From Chitinophagaceae bacterium (GTDB taxonomy: Bacteria; Bacteroidota; Bacteroidia; Chitinophagales; Chitinophagaceae), in contig JAGKWS010000021.1 in the NCBI GenBank assembly GCA_021151685.1, forward strand, positions 1-44,385: a DNA stretch of 44,385 bases, given 5' to 3'. Position numbers and translations under genes: made by a program. Positions 24,654 to 34,800 of the stretch are shown here, piece by piece (position 1 is the first letter of the stretch; every line of letters starts with the position of its first letter). Under the pieces are notes generated by a model, which saw only the letters and a list, made by a program, of their open reading frames with translations, was not told the origin of the DNA and did not search any database.

Positions 24654-25145
24654 ATGCCTTCATTCGATATTGCCAGTAAAGTAGACCTTCAGACACTGGA
24701 CAATGCAGTAAATATTGCCAAAAAAGAAATAGATAACCGTTACGACTTCAAGGGGACACACGTCAGCATAGAGCTGAACAAAAAAGATATGACTCTTGCC
24801 GTAGAGGTGGAAACAGATATGAAATTGGCACAACTGGAAGATGTGTTGCTTACAAAGGCCATGCGTCAGGGATTGGAGTCCAAATGTTTCGATATGTCGA
24901 AAGAGTTTACAGCATCTGGAAAGTATATACGCAAAACCATACCAGTAAAAAACGGCATAGACAAAGACAATGCTAAGAAAATAGTGAAACTGATAAAAGA
25001 CAGCGGGCTAAAGGTACAGGCCGCCATTATGGATGATATAATAAGGGTGACCGGTAAAAAAATTGATGACCTACAGGATGTAATTCAATTATGCCGCTCG
25101 TCTGAATTAGATTTACCACTTCAGTACATAAACATGAAATCTTAA
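24654..25145 (+). CDS. yajQ: YajQ family nucleotide-binding protein
   Basis: This 163-residue protein has two ferredoxin-like domains. It begins MPSFDIASKVDLQTLDNAVNIAKKEIDNRYDFKG and ends with VTGKKIDDLQDVIQLCR, both diagnostic. Members bind tRNA/nucleotides, and a Xanthomonas homologue is reported to bind cyclic di-GMP; the role in Bacteroidetes is not known. The gene is followed immediately by a strong terminator. Confidence 0.95.
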   Translation: MPSFDIASKVDLQTLDNAVNIAKKEIDNRYDFKGTHVSIELNKKDMTLAVEVETDMKLAQLEDVLLTKAMRQGLESKCFDMSKEFTASGKYIRKTIPVKNGIDKDNAKKIVKLIKDSGLKVQAAIMDDIIRVTGKKIDDLQDVIQLCRSSELDLPLQYINMKS

Positions 25146-25183
25146 AACGAAAGAAGCCGGAGAATTTCGGCTTCTTTCGTTTT
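25144..25183 (+). terminator. Strong bidirectional-type terminator after yajQ
   Basis: A perfect 16-bp stem (AAAACGAAAGAAGCCG with CGGCTTCTTTCGTTTT) and an 8-nt loop begins inside the yajQ stop codon. A-rich and T-rich stem ends could allow function on both strands. Confidence 0.85.
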
Positions 25184-25194
25184 AATAACACTAC

Positions 25195-25355
25195 GAGCCG
25201 GTTTAAGATTTATTCATTGCCTTTCTTATGGTAGTTTTTGGCTGCAACTTCGTTACATTTTTCGCCATAGGAAAGGCTATGGCTGCAAAATGTGCCTCGT
25301 TTCGCTCAAAAACAACGCTCATAATAAATACAAGCAATAAATCTTAAACAGGCTC
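25195..25355. repeat. 161-bp nested palindromic element, MITE-like
   Basis: Terminal inverted repeats of 20 bp match at 19 positions: GAGCCGGTTTAAGATTTATT at 25195-25214 and its complement at 25336-25355. Nested inside are GTTTTTG/CAAAAAC, ACATTTT/AAAATGT and, at the centre, GCCATAG-GAAAGG-CTATGGC, so nearly the whole element could fold into one long hairpin. A TAC triplet flanks each end and could be a 3-bp target duplication. There is no ORF inside. It fills the gap between convergent yajQ and the small membrane protein, and supplies the last base of the latter's stop codon. It could be a MITE, another dispersed palindromic repeat, or a large terminator/RNA structure. Confidence 0.6.
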
Positions 25356-25786
25356 TACATGTTCTCTTGTTTTTTAGCAGGCAACTTCGATGCGATTTTT
25401 CTGCCTGCCACCACCATAGGCACAATGATTGCCAACCGTAATAAGCTGTAGGATACCGGCTGAAATGAAAGTAGATATGACTTGTATGCAGCAGCCAGTA
25501 TCAATAATACACTGGTAACAATCAACGGAAATTTTCTTTCTGTATCAGACAATTTACTGGCAGCAACACCTGCTACCAATGCCCCAAGCCCGGCGAACAG
25601 TGCCATAATAACAAATGCAGATATTGGCAAAGAGGTGAACCACTGAATAGCCACCTGCTGACTGGAAACCTGCCCGGCATCAGCAGGCATATCAGATGCC
25701 ATTACCACCTTTTCTCCCACCACCGAAACCATCAGGCCAGCCATAGTACCCACCACCACTGGCAATATCGCTTTCTTCACATCCAT
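25355..25786 (-). CDS. Small four-span membrane protein, unknown function
   Basis: I do not recognise this gene. The start at 25786 (MDVKKAILPVVVGTMAGLMV) gives 143 residues. The frame is open further up to 26041, but that extension overlaps the divergent PagL-like gene and is Cys/Tyr-rich, so it is unlikely. Hydrophobic segments lie at about residues 7-24, 50-75, 85-103 and 112-128, with a basic tail (GRKIASKLPAKKQENM) predicted inside. The TAG stop is completed by the first base of the neighbouring palindromic element. Confidence 0.65.
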   Translation of the reverse strand: MDVKKAILPVVVGTMAGLMVSVVGEKVVMASDMPADAGQVSSQQVAIQWFTSLPISAFVIMALFAGLGALVAGVAASKLSDTERKFPLIVTSVLLILAAAYKSYLLSFQPVSYSLLRLAIIVPMVVAGRKIASKLPAKKQENM

Positions 25787-25968
25787 ACTGCTGTTTGTGT
25801 TTGCAATCATAAAGTTACAGCACATACCAATTGGAAATACACAATAGTATCTGCATTTACAAAAACAACAATACAACAAATTTGTAAGTACATCGGGATT
25901 GAAAATGCCATTATATTTGAGTTGCATAGGCAAACAGACTTGCCCTGTGCTCACAAACCAATATAGAA

Positions 25969-27156
25969 ATGCCATACTATAGTATCCCCAATGTGTACTT
26001 CGGCATCCTGAGTAGATATTTCCGTTTTCTTTTGGCAGCATTGCTTACTGTGCTACTATGTGGCTACGCAAGCTATGTGGCACAAGCGCAGGAAAATATG
26101 GCAGGCGCAGGTTTTGCAATAGATGGCAACTTCTTTGCCGGAAAGGTTGTTAAGCACACATGGAAATTTCGATTACCTGTACCCGAGGTGTCAACAGGCT
26201 TCGACCTGAACTTACAATGGAAAACATGGGGCAAAAAAGACTGGCATATTCGCCGACGTTACCCCTCTATTGGCTTGGGGCTGGCATACACCAATTATGG
26301 AATAGACTCGGTATATGGTCGTTGTTTCAGCATTTACCCCAATATAGAAATACCTGTACTGATGGGGCAAAAACTACAGTGGACTATACGACTGGGCGAT
26401 GGGGCTGGTTTTGTTACCAAAAAATACCAACGTCAAGTGCCTGTAGACACACTGAATAATGCGATAAGCAGCACCATGAACGACTATGCCTCCTTTATGA
26501 TGGATATTCGTTATTTACTGAGCGACCATATACATATTCAGGCTGGTGTTAATGTCTCTCACATTTCCAATGCTTCATTCCACCAACCCAATCTGGGTAT
26601 CAATCTCGTTGGAACTCATATAGGTGTCAAATATTTTCCTGTAACATCTTCACCTCGTCAGGTAAGCAGGGGTTTACCCACACTCAGCAACCGTTGGCTG
26701 GCACAGTTTAGGGCCACCATGGCCATGACAGGCTCTAATGCGCCACTTGGCCCCTCCTATCCGGTATATCTGGCAACGGTGCTGGCCAGTAAAAGATGGA
26801 TTGGTAAAAACAAGGCATTCTTTGGTGTAGATTACTCTTACCACGAGCAAATCAACTCGTTTTTACACAACAATTCTTTTGTAACACCCGGAACCGAACA
26901 TTTGCATTCCTACAAAATGGCGTTGCTTGCCGGCAACGAATTTTTGTTGGGCAGATTAGGTTTTGTAGTGCAGGCTGGCTACTATGTGAAACATGCTTAC
27001 CAAACCCAAGGTAAGTTATATCAGAAGTTAGGTGCCAATTACTATTTGTTGCAAAAGGAACATGGCTTCCTAAAAGAAATGTACTTATGCGCTTTCCTTA
27101 AAACACACCTTTCTGTGGCCGAGCTGGCCGAGTTTGGTTTTGGTATGAGTTTCTGA
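25969..27156 (+). CDS. PagL-like lipid A 3-O-deacylase / acyloxyacyl hydrolase
   Basis: This 395-residue outer-membrane-type protein has a signal sequence (LLAALLTVLLCGYASYVAQAQ). The segment IHIQAGVNVSHISNASFHQPNLGIN matches the active-site region of PagL-family enzymes, with His198 and Ser200 corresponding to the catalytic His and Ser (HxSN). PagL removes the 3-linked acyl chain of lipid A. PagL itself is about 150-190 residues, so this protein has a long C-terminal part (~170 residues, more barrel-like strands ending in AELAEFGFGMSF) of unassigned role. It converges on rocD with 19 bp between stops. Confidence 0.78.
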   Translation: MPYYSIPNVYFGILSRYFRFLLAALLTVLLCGYASYVAQAQENMAGAGFAIDGNFFAGKVVKHTWKFRLPVPEVSTGFDLNLQWKTWGKKDWHIRRRYPSIGLGLAYTNYGIDSVYGRCFSIYPNIEIPVLMGQKLQWTIRLGDGAGFVTKKYQRQVPVDTLNNAISSTMNDYASFMMDIRYLLSDHIHIQAGVNVSHISNASFHQPNLGINLVGTHIGVKYFPVTSSPRQVSRGLPTLSNRWLAQFRATMAMTGSNAPLGPSYPVYLATVLASKRWIGKNKAFFGVDYSYHEQINSFLHNNSFVTPGTEHLHSYKMALLAGNEFLLGRLGFVVQAGYYVKHAYQTQGKLYQKLGANYYLLQKEHGFLKEMYLCAFLKTHLSVAELAEFGFGMSF

Positions 27157-27175
27157 TAACAACAATACGTTGCGG

Positions 27176-28411
27176 TTAAGCCCATTTGGCCAAACTGCGA
27201 CCTATTATATCCACACACTCATCTATCTGCGAACGATTGATGAGTAATGGAGGTGCAAAACGAATACGATCGCCATGAGTAGGTTTTGCCAGTAAGCCGT
27301 TTTCCTTCATTTCCAGACAAATATCCCATGCAGCATCTTTGTTGGGGTGGTCTATTACTATGGCATTGAAAAGCCCTTTACCCCTTACAATAGAAATATG
27401 CGGATGGTTCAATGCCTTTAGTGACTGACGCAAGTATTCGCCCTGTATGGCCGAGTTGCCTGCCATATTCTCATCTACCAGTACCTGTAGCGATGCAATA
27501 GCCACACTACAAGCCAATGGATTGCCACCATAGGTAGAGCCATGTTGCCCCGGCTTTATTGTGAGCATAATTTCATCATCGGCCAATACGGCCGATACCG
27601 GCATGGTACCACCAGAAAGTGCCTTGCCCAATAACAATATGTCCGGACGAACTTTTTCGTGATCGCAAGCAAGCATTTTACCTGTTCTTGCCAAACCCGT
27701 CTGTATTTCATCGGCTATCAATAGCACATTGGCTTCGCGGCACAACTCTGCGGCTTTTGCAAGGTAGCCATCGTCTGGCACCAATACCCCCGCCTCGCCC
27801 TGTATGGGCTCTACCAGAAAACCTACCACATTGGGGTCTTGCAATGCTACATGCAGTGCATGTATATCATTATAAGGAATAATATCGTAACCCGGTGCAA
27901 ATGGACCAAAGTTGTTACGTGAGTCGGTATCGGTACTAAAGGATACTATATTGATGGTGCGGCCGTGAAAGTTGCCTTCGCACACCACAATTTTTGCTTT
28001 TTCAGGCACCACACCTTTTACTTCGTAGCCCCATTTGCGAGCCAGCTTCAAACCAGTTTCCACGGCTTCGGCACCAGAGTTCATGGGTAGTACTTTGTTG
28101 TACCCAAAAAAGTTGGTAATATATTCTGCAAACTCGCCAAGTTTGTCGTTATGAAATGCGCGGGATGTAAGCGTCAGCTTTTGAGCTTGTTCCATAAAAG
28201 CCTGCATGATGCGCGGATGGCAATGCCCCTGATTGATGGCAGAGTAGCCCGATAGAAAATCGTAATAACGTTTACCATCTACATCCCAAACGTGTACACC
28301 TTGTCCCCGCGATAGCACTACGGGCAGCGGGTGATAATTGTGCGCACCATAGCGTTCTTCTTTCTCCAGAAAAGACTGAGTGCGTGGTGAAACCGAGTTT
28401 ATTGCCTGCAT
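27176..28411 (-). CDS. rocD: Ornithine--oxo-acid aminotransferase
   Basis: This 411-residue class III PLP enzyme transfers the delta-amino group of ornithine to 2-oxoglutarate, giving glutamate semialdehyde, in arginine/ornithine catabolism and proline synthesis. It carries the RocD/OAT-specific stretches EERYGAHNYHPLPVVLSRG, VDGKRYYDFLSGYSAINQGH and MNSGAEAVETGLKLARKW. The PLP-contact Asp234 is in LLIADEIQTGLARTG, and the Schiff-base Lys263 is in DILLLGKALSGGTMPVS. HGSTYGGNPLACSVAIASL supports the assignment. A TAACTTTG element lies 4 nt before the ATG. Confidence 0.95.
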   Translation of the reverse strand: MQAINSVSPRTQSFLEKEERYGAHNYHPLPVVLSRGQGVHVWDVDGKRYYDFLSGYSAINQGHCHPRIMQAFMEQAQKLTLTSRAFHNDKLGEFAEYITNFFGYNKVLPMNSGAEAVETGLKLARKWGYEVKGVVPEKAKIVVCEGNFHGRTINIVSFSTDTDSRNNFGPFAPGYDIIPYNDIHALHVALQDPNVVGFLVEPIQGEAGVLVPDDGYLAKAAELCREANVLLIADEIQTGLARTGKMLACDHEKVRPDILLLGKALSGGTMPVSAVLADDEIMLTIKPGQHGSTYGGNPLACSVAIASLQVLVDENMAGNSAIQGEYLRQSLKALNHPHISIVRGKGLFNAIVIDHPNKDAAWDICLEMKENGLLAKPTHGDRIRFAPPLLINRSQIDECVDIIGRSLAKWA

Positions 28412-28899
28412 ACATCAAAGTTACCAAATTAACCGCACATGGTAAAAATAGCAATTGAATATACAGTATTAGCATATATTGATATGCAGGTAGTGGCATA
28501 TAAGGTAGCAGGCCGTATGCTTTGCAGATTGCCTGTTGCAGACGTTTTGCTTCGGGCAATGCCACACAAAAACAGGTACAAATGCTGAAACAGACTGTGA
28601 GATGCGAATGCCAAACCCTGTAATACATGCTTATACTGTAACGAGTAGTACTTGTTCGAAATCAACAATACATTAACACGCAAATATCAGGCACAGCTCA
28701 ATAACATCAAGAAAGAAACACTTGTGTGTGCCGCTCATTTTGCGCAAATATTTTTTAGAAAAATGCCCATTACATCAAGAAACAATATTCCATCAATTAA
28801 ATAAACACATAATTTTACAAAGCCTTAAGAAAAATACTACCGGTTTGTGCAGTATTGGTGTTGTGTTTTTCGGGGTACATAAAACACAAATTACCACGC
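28412..28899. other. 488-bp intergenic region upstream of the giant gene
   Basis: This divergent region lies between rocD and the giant gene. It is AT-rich and has no convincing ORF; the longest small frame here (from 28484) has 34 codons and no recognisable product. It contains a short palindrome GCATAT-ATTG-ATATGC (28472-28487) and two copies of CATCAAGAAA (28705 and 28773). I see no full TAnnTTTG promoter for the giant gene. Nothing else can be supported. Confidence 0.5.
28416..28423 (-). promoter_or_regulatory. Candidate -7 element TAACTTTG for rocD
   Basis: The minus strand reads TAACTTTG, matching TAnnTTTG, just 4 nt upstream of the rocD ATG. If active it would give a leaderless message. 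No clear -33 TTG at standard spacing is seen. Confidence 0.35.
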
Positions 28900-31800
28900 A
28901 TGAAAAAGGTACTATTTACGTCTGTTTTGTTGTGTCTCTTAACCATTGCAGGCACGGCATTTGCCCAACAGCCCACTGTTACAGGCATCTTGCCTATGGT
29001 TGCCATACCCGGCACAACGGTCACCATCACCGGCACCAACTTCAACACCACCCCAGCCAACAACATAGTGTACTTTGGGGCCACCCGAGCCACGGTAAAC
29101 ACCGCATCGCCCACCTCGCTGAGCGTAACTGTACCCCTTGGGGCTACCTATGCACCCGTGAGTGTGCTGAATACGGCGGTGGGGCTGACGGGGTATTCGC
29201 AAAATCCTTTTTTGCAGACGTGGGATGGTGCTACATCAAACACCAGCCTGATAAAATTCAATGGGCACATCAATATGTATACTGGCAATCAGCCTAACGA
29301 GATGGTTGTGGGTGATGTTGATGGCGATGGCAAACCAGATATTGTTGCTGCCAATTTGGGTAATAGCAATATTTTCATATACAGAAACGCAAACATCCCT
29401 AACAACCCTTTGAGTAGTAGCACATTTGCCAATGCTACCGTTCACAATTGCACAACACCAAATTCGGTTTTTCTTTCCGATTTAAATGGTGATGGCAAGC
29501 CCGAAATATTAACTACCAGCAATACAGAATCGAGCCTGACTATTTTCTCTAATACTACAACGCCAGGTATAATTGACACCACCTCTATTGTGCCATCGGC
29601 TACACTTGCCACAAACGGTGTAGCAATACAGGTTGTAACAGCCGATGTGGATGGCGATGGCCGATTGGATATACTTACATCTAACCCGTCAACAAGTAGT
29701 ATTTCTATATTCAGGAACATTTCTGCTACTTCTCCGGTAACTGCAAGCTTGTATGCCCCCCGTATAGACATTTCATATGGTAGTGGCACTCCCAGAAAAA
29801 TGACTACAGGAGATGTAGACAACGATGGCAAACCAGATATTATCATAGTGTCTTCATCTGGTGTATCAATTTTTAAGAATAATGCGACTTCGGGTATTAT
29901 CTCTACATCATCCTTCGCAACAAGGGTGGATTATATTCCATGGGGAAGTCCTGTTTGCGTTGCCCTTGCCGATCTTGATAATGATGGCAAGCCCGAGGTT
30001 ATTACCGGCAATTCCACAAACCGGATATCAGTTTTCAAAAATCAAAGTACTACCGGGGTAATTAATACAAGCTCTTTAGCAACAAGAGTAGATTTTCTTA
30101 TCTCAGGTTCGGTAAACAGTATGGCAATTGGTGATATAAACGGTGATGGTAAGCCAGATATTGCCACTTCCGGAGAAGGTACATTTGCGACACTCAGAAA
30201 CACTACCACAACAAGTACAATAAATACTTCATCCTTCAGCTACAGCGATAAATATGTAGTTGGAGGACAACAAAAAATAGTAGTATGTGATTTTGATGGC
30301 GATTCTAAGCCTGATATAGCAATTTCCAATAATGGCGGAGGCGGAATCTGTTGCCCCGGTAGAATAACGCTGCTCAAAAATATACCAGAACCTATTTCAT
30401 TACCAAACGCACCACCAGCCATCACTCATATTTCGCCCAACATAGCAATACCCGGCAATACAATAACACTATCTGGCACTGGCTTAGATTCGTTTAGTAG
30501 TGGCAGTTTTGTACATTTCGGAGCTGTAAAGACACCGGTCATTTCTTCATCGGCAACATCAATTACGGTACAGGTGCCACCATCTCCCAGCTTTGGGCCA
30601 TTAAGTATCTCTAAGCCGGGACAGTATGCCACTACCAGCAGCAGTGTTCCATTTTTACCAACATACAACAACAGTGGTTTTCGTAATGACACAGCCATTT
30701 TTCAGCCACCTGTATCATTTTCTCTTGGACTCAATGATGGTGCATTCCATACATACCAAACGACCAAAGTCGCAGATTTTGATGGGGATGGCAAACCAGA
30801 TGTAGCTGTCATCAACAAATACAACAATACTGTTTGTGTATTTCGCAACACCACTACTGGTATTGGTGCCTTTTCTATTACTTCGTTATCATCCCGGCTC
30901 GATTTGCCTGCATTCAGAAACCTCGGAATAATTGGGGTTGCCGACTTCAATAATGATGGAAAAATGGATATTGCAGTTTTAGAAAGAGGAAGTGGGGGTG
31001 GGGGGCTCAACGATACAATCAGAAAGATATCCATTTACATAAATATTTCTACAACTGGCAACCTGGCCTTTAACCCAAGAATTGATGTTGATGGTATAGT
31101 TAATTCTGGCGATATGACAATTGATGACATTGACGGAGACGGAAAGCCAGATGTGGTTATGGTTGGCTGGACAGCTACCTATCCCCGGCATCAACTTTGT
31201 ATCGTCAGAAATTCATTTTCGTCTGGCACATTCAATAGTGCATGTTTAAGTGAGCGTATTGTTACAGGTAGTCAATATGATGCTGACAGGGTAATTACTG
31301 CGGACGTGGACAGAGACGGTAAAAAAGACATTCTTGTTGGTTCTCAAGTAGTTGGCATAAATATATACAAAAACAATTCTACTCCCGGCAATATCCAGTT
31401 AGCTTCACCTGTGTCTTTTGCGACAGATACGGTGGGCGTTATTATCCGAGAGATAAAAGTTGCCGATTTCGATGGCGATAATAAACCAGATATTGTCGCC
31501 AGCAGTAGTATAATAGGTTCAGGTACACCCAATCCTATTTCGGTTTTGAAAAACATATCCGACAGTGGTGTAATTAACACAAGCTCCTTTGCCCCATACA
31601 TCAAGATAGGGAATACTATAAGTGCAAGGTCTCAAATTGAAATTGCAGATATAAACGGTGATAGTAAGCCGGACATGGTTGCTGACAATTTGGTATTTCT
31701 GAATACTACAACGGGAATTATAGACACAAACTTATTTTCTAAAGGACAGAATGTGTCAATAGGTGCTTTAGGTACACAAATAGTTGATATTGATGGAGAT

Positions 31801-34800
31801 AATTTTCCAGATATAGTTGGCAAAACAACAGAAGGACTTGTCTTACTAAGAAATATTCCTTTGTTGGATATTACTATAACCGGTGATTCTTCAATATGCC
31901 GAGGCAGTACATCAACATTAACAGCATCTGTAGCCGGGGGTACCTGGGCCAGCAGCAGCCCTACAATAGCTACTATTGGCTCCGTTTCGGGCACAGTAAC
32001 TGGTATTGCGGCTGGTACTGCAATAATCACATATCACAATTCGGGTGGAGGCAAAACGGTAGTTGTCACCATAAACCCATTACCTACAGCGGCATCAATA
32101 GGAGGTAGCCCCTTCTCTGTTTGCGCTTCTAACAACATAACACTTACCAACACTACACCGGGCGGTACATGGAGCAGTAGCAATACAAGTATTGCCAGTA
32201 TTGGTACATCGGGGGTAGTTACAGGCTTGGCTGGTGGTACTACAACCATTACATATACAGTTACCAACAACTGTGGTGTGGCCTATGCTACAAGAATTGT
32301 TACGGTAAATACAGGGCCTGTAGTTAATAGTATTACAGGAAGCAACAGTTTGTGTACTGGCAATACTATTACACTTAGCAACACTACCCCTGGTGGTACA
32401 TGGAGCAGTAGCAATGCGAGCATAGGTACAATAAGTAGTTCGGGTGTTGTAACAGGTCTGCTTGCCGGAACTACATCTATATCCTATTCTGTTACGGGAA
32501 CGTGCGGAACAACTGTAGTAACCAAAGAAATATTAGTTAATACGGCACCAAGCACACCTTCAATAACGGGCACAACAACGGTCTGTGCTGGTAGCACTAC
32601 TACCCTCAGCATTGCAACAGCGGGCGGTACCTGGAGTAGCAGCAATACCACTATTGCATCCATTAACAGTGCTGGTGTAGTTACCGGTAATAACGCTGGT
32701 ACAACTACCATCTTCTACACCCTAACATGTGGTGTTAGCAGTACAGTAGTGTCTGTTACCGCTTTGCCGGCTACCATAACTGGTTCTACATCCCTTTGCG
32801 CTGGCACCTCTCAATCGCTCACATCAGCCACAATTGGGGGTACGTGGGTGAGCAGCAGCCCAGACATAGCAACCATCAATGCGGCTGGTACTTTGTCTGG
32901 CATAACTGTGGGTACATCTGCCATCAGCTACACATATAACGGTTGTTCAAGAGTAACTATTGCCACTGTGAACATTGCTACAAATGCGGGCATCATATCA
33001 ACGTTTGCCGGAGGTGGCTCATCAAATTGCTCCAATTGTGTAGCTACATCGGCCAGCATAGGAGACCCATATACTGTAGCCTGCGACAATGAAGGGAACG
33101 TATACGTAGCGGGGTCGAACCGTGTGCGCAAAATTAACAGTCTTGGTATTATTAGCACGATTGCCGGCCTCAGTGGCTCATACAGTGGAGATGGTGGACC
33201 AGCGACTGCAGCTGGTGTGGCACCGAGCGATATTTGTGCGGACAAAAACGGCAACATCTACATTGCTGAAGGATTTAACTACCGTATTCGTATGATCAAT
33301 CCCTCCGGTATAATTACCACTATTGCTGGTACTGGTATAGCGGGATTTAGTGGAGATGGCGGCCCTGCAACAGCCGCTCAGTTAGATGAACCTGTTGGTA
33401 TCTGTGTGGATACTATAGGAAATGTGTATATAGTTGATAGAAACAATCAGCGGATACGATGTATAAATACATCGGGAATAATAACGACAATTGCAGGAAA
33501 TGGCATAGCAGGTTTTTCTGGCGATGGTGGCCCCGCTACCGCTGCAAGCATTAAAAATGCATTTGATATTGCAGTCAGTAAGAAAGGAAATATTTTCATT
33601 GCCGATAACGAAAATAACAGAATAAGAAAAATCTCCCCATCTGGAGTAATAACTACTGTTGCCGGCATACCATCTGGCATATATCCGGGCGATGGTGGTC
33701 CGGCTACTGCTGCTGCAATATGGTCTTTCGGTATAGATGTAGACACTTTGGAAAATATTTACATTGGAGGGTCTAACAGTGGCTCTATCAGTAAAATCAG
33801 AATGATTAACGCATCAACCGGAATCATAACCTCAATTGCAGGCGTTGGTCCAACAGGCTTTTCTGGCGACGGTGGCCCAGCTACTGCAGCGTTGATGAAT
33901 AACCCACTGAGAGTAGCCGTAAACAAAAACGGAGATGTTTTTGTAGGAGAAAGAGCGAATTCGAGAGTAAGAAAAATAAAAGCTCCACTCAGCATTTATG
34001 GTCAGCCATCTGTATGTATAGGGGCTACCGAAAAGCTTACTTGCTTCTATGCAGGTGGCGTATGGAACAGCACCAACACCACGGTTGCTACCATAAATGA
34101 GACGGGTGAAATACATGCATTAACAGCAGGTACTACTACCATTTCATATACAGTAACAGACAGTTGCGGCAGTGCATCTGCAACACTTACTGTTACCGTT
34201 GCACCAACCGCTGGCTCCATAACCGGCTCGGCTGTTGTTTGTATAGGCAACACTACTACCCTCAACAGTATTACACCTTCAGGTTCATGGACAAGTAGTA
34301 ATATCTCTATTGCTACTGTAAGCACTGCAGGTGTAGTAACAGGCAACTCTACCGGCACGGCCACTATCAGTTATTCGGTTTCCGGTGTATGTGGCTCGAA
34401 TGTAGTAACACGCATCATCACGGTCAACACTACCCCAACGGGAAACCCTATAACCGGCAGTTCGGTCATTTGTGCAGGTACCACAACGCCCCTTACCAAT
34501 GCTACCCCCGGCGGTGTATGGAGCAGTAGCAACAACTCGGTTGCAATTGTTGATACTACAGGATTGGTTACAGGCGTATCTGGTGGCACCGCAGTTATTA
34601 CCTATGTGGTAACAAACGGCTGTGGTGCTGTTTACAAAACAAAGGCAATAACAGTTAATACAACACCACCCTCTGGCACCATTACCGGTACTGCAACAGT
34701 ATGTACTGGTAGTACAACAACATTGAGCAATGCAACATCTGGTGGCACATGGAGCAGTAGCAATGGCGAGATAGCTACCGTAAGCGGCACAGGTATGGTT

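Noticed and set aside
25786..26041. N-terminal extension of the small membrane protein up to 26041
   Set aside because: It overlaps the start of the divergent PagL-like gene, is Cys/Tyr-rich and unlike a membrane-protein N terminus; the ATG at 25786 directly precedes the first membrane span.
28722..29297. 191-codon plus-strand frame overlapping the start of the giant gene
   Set aside because: The composition is His/Cys-rich without a family resemblance, and it conflicts with the signal peptide and IPT domain read in the other frame from 28900.
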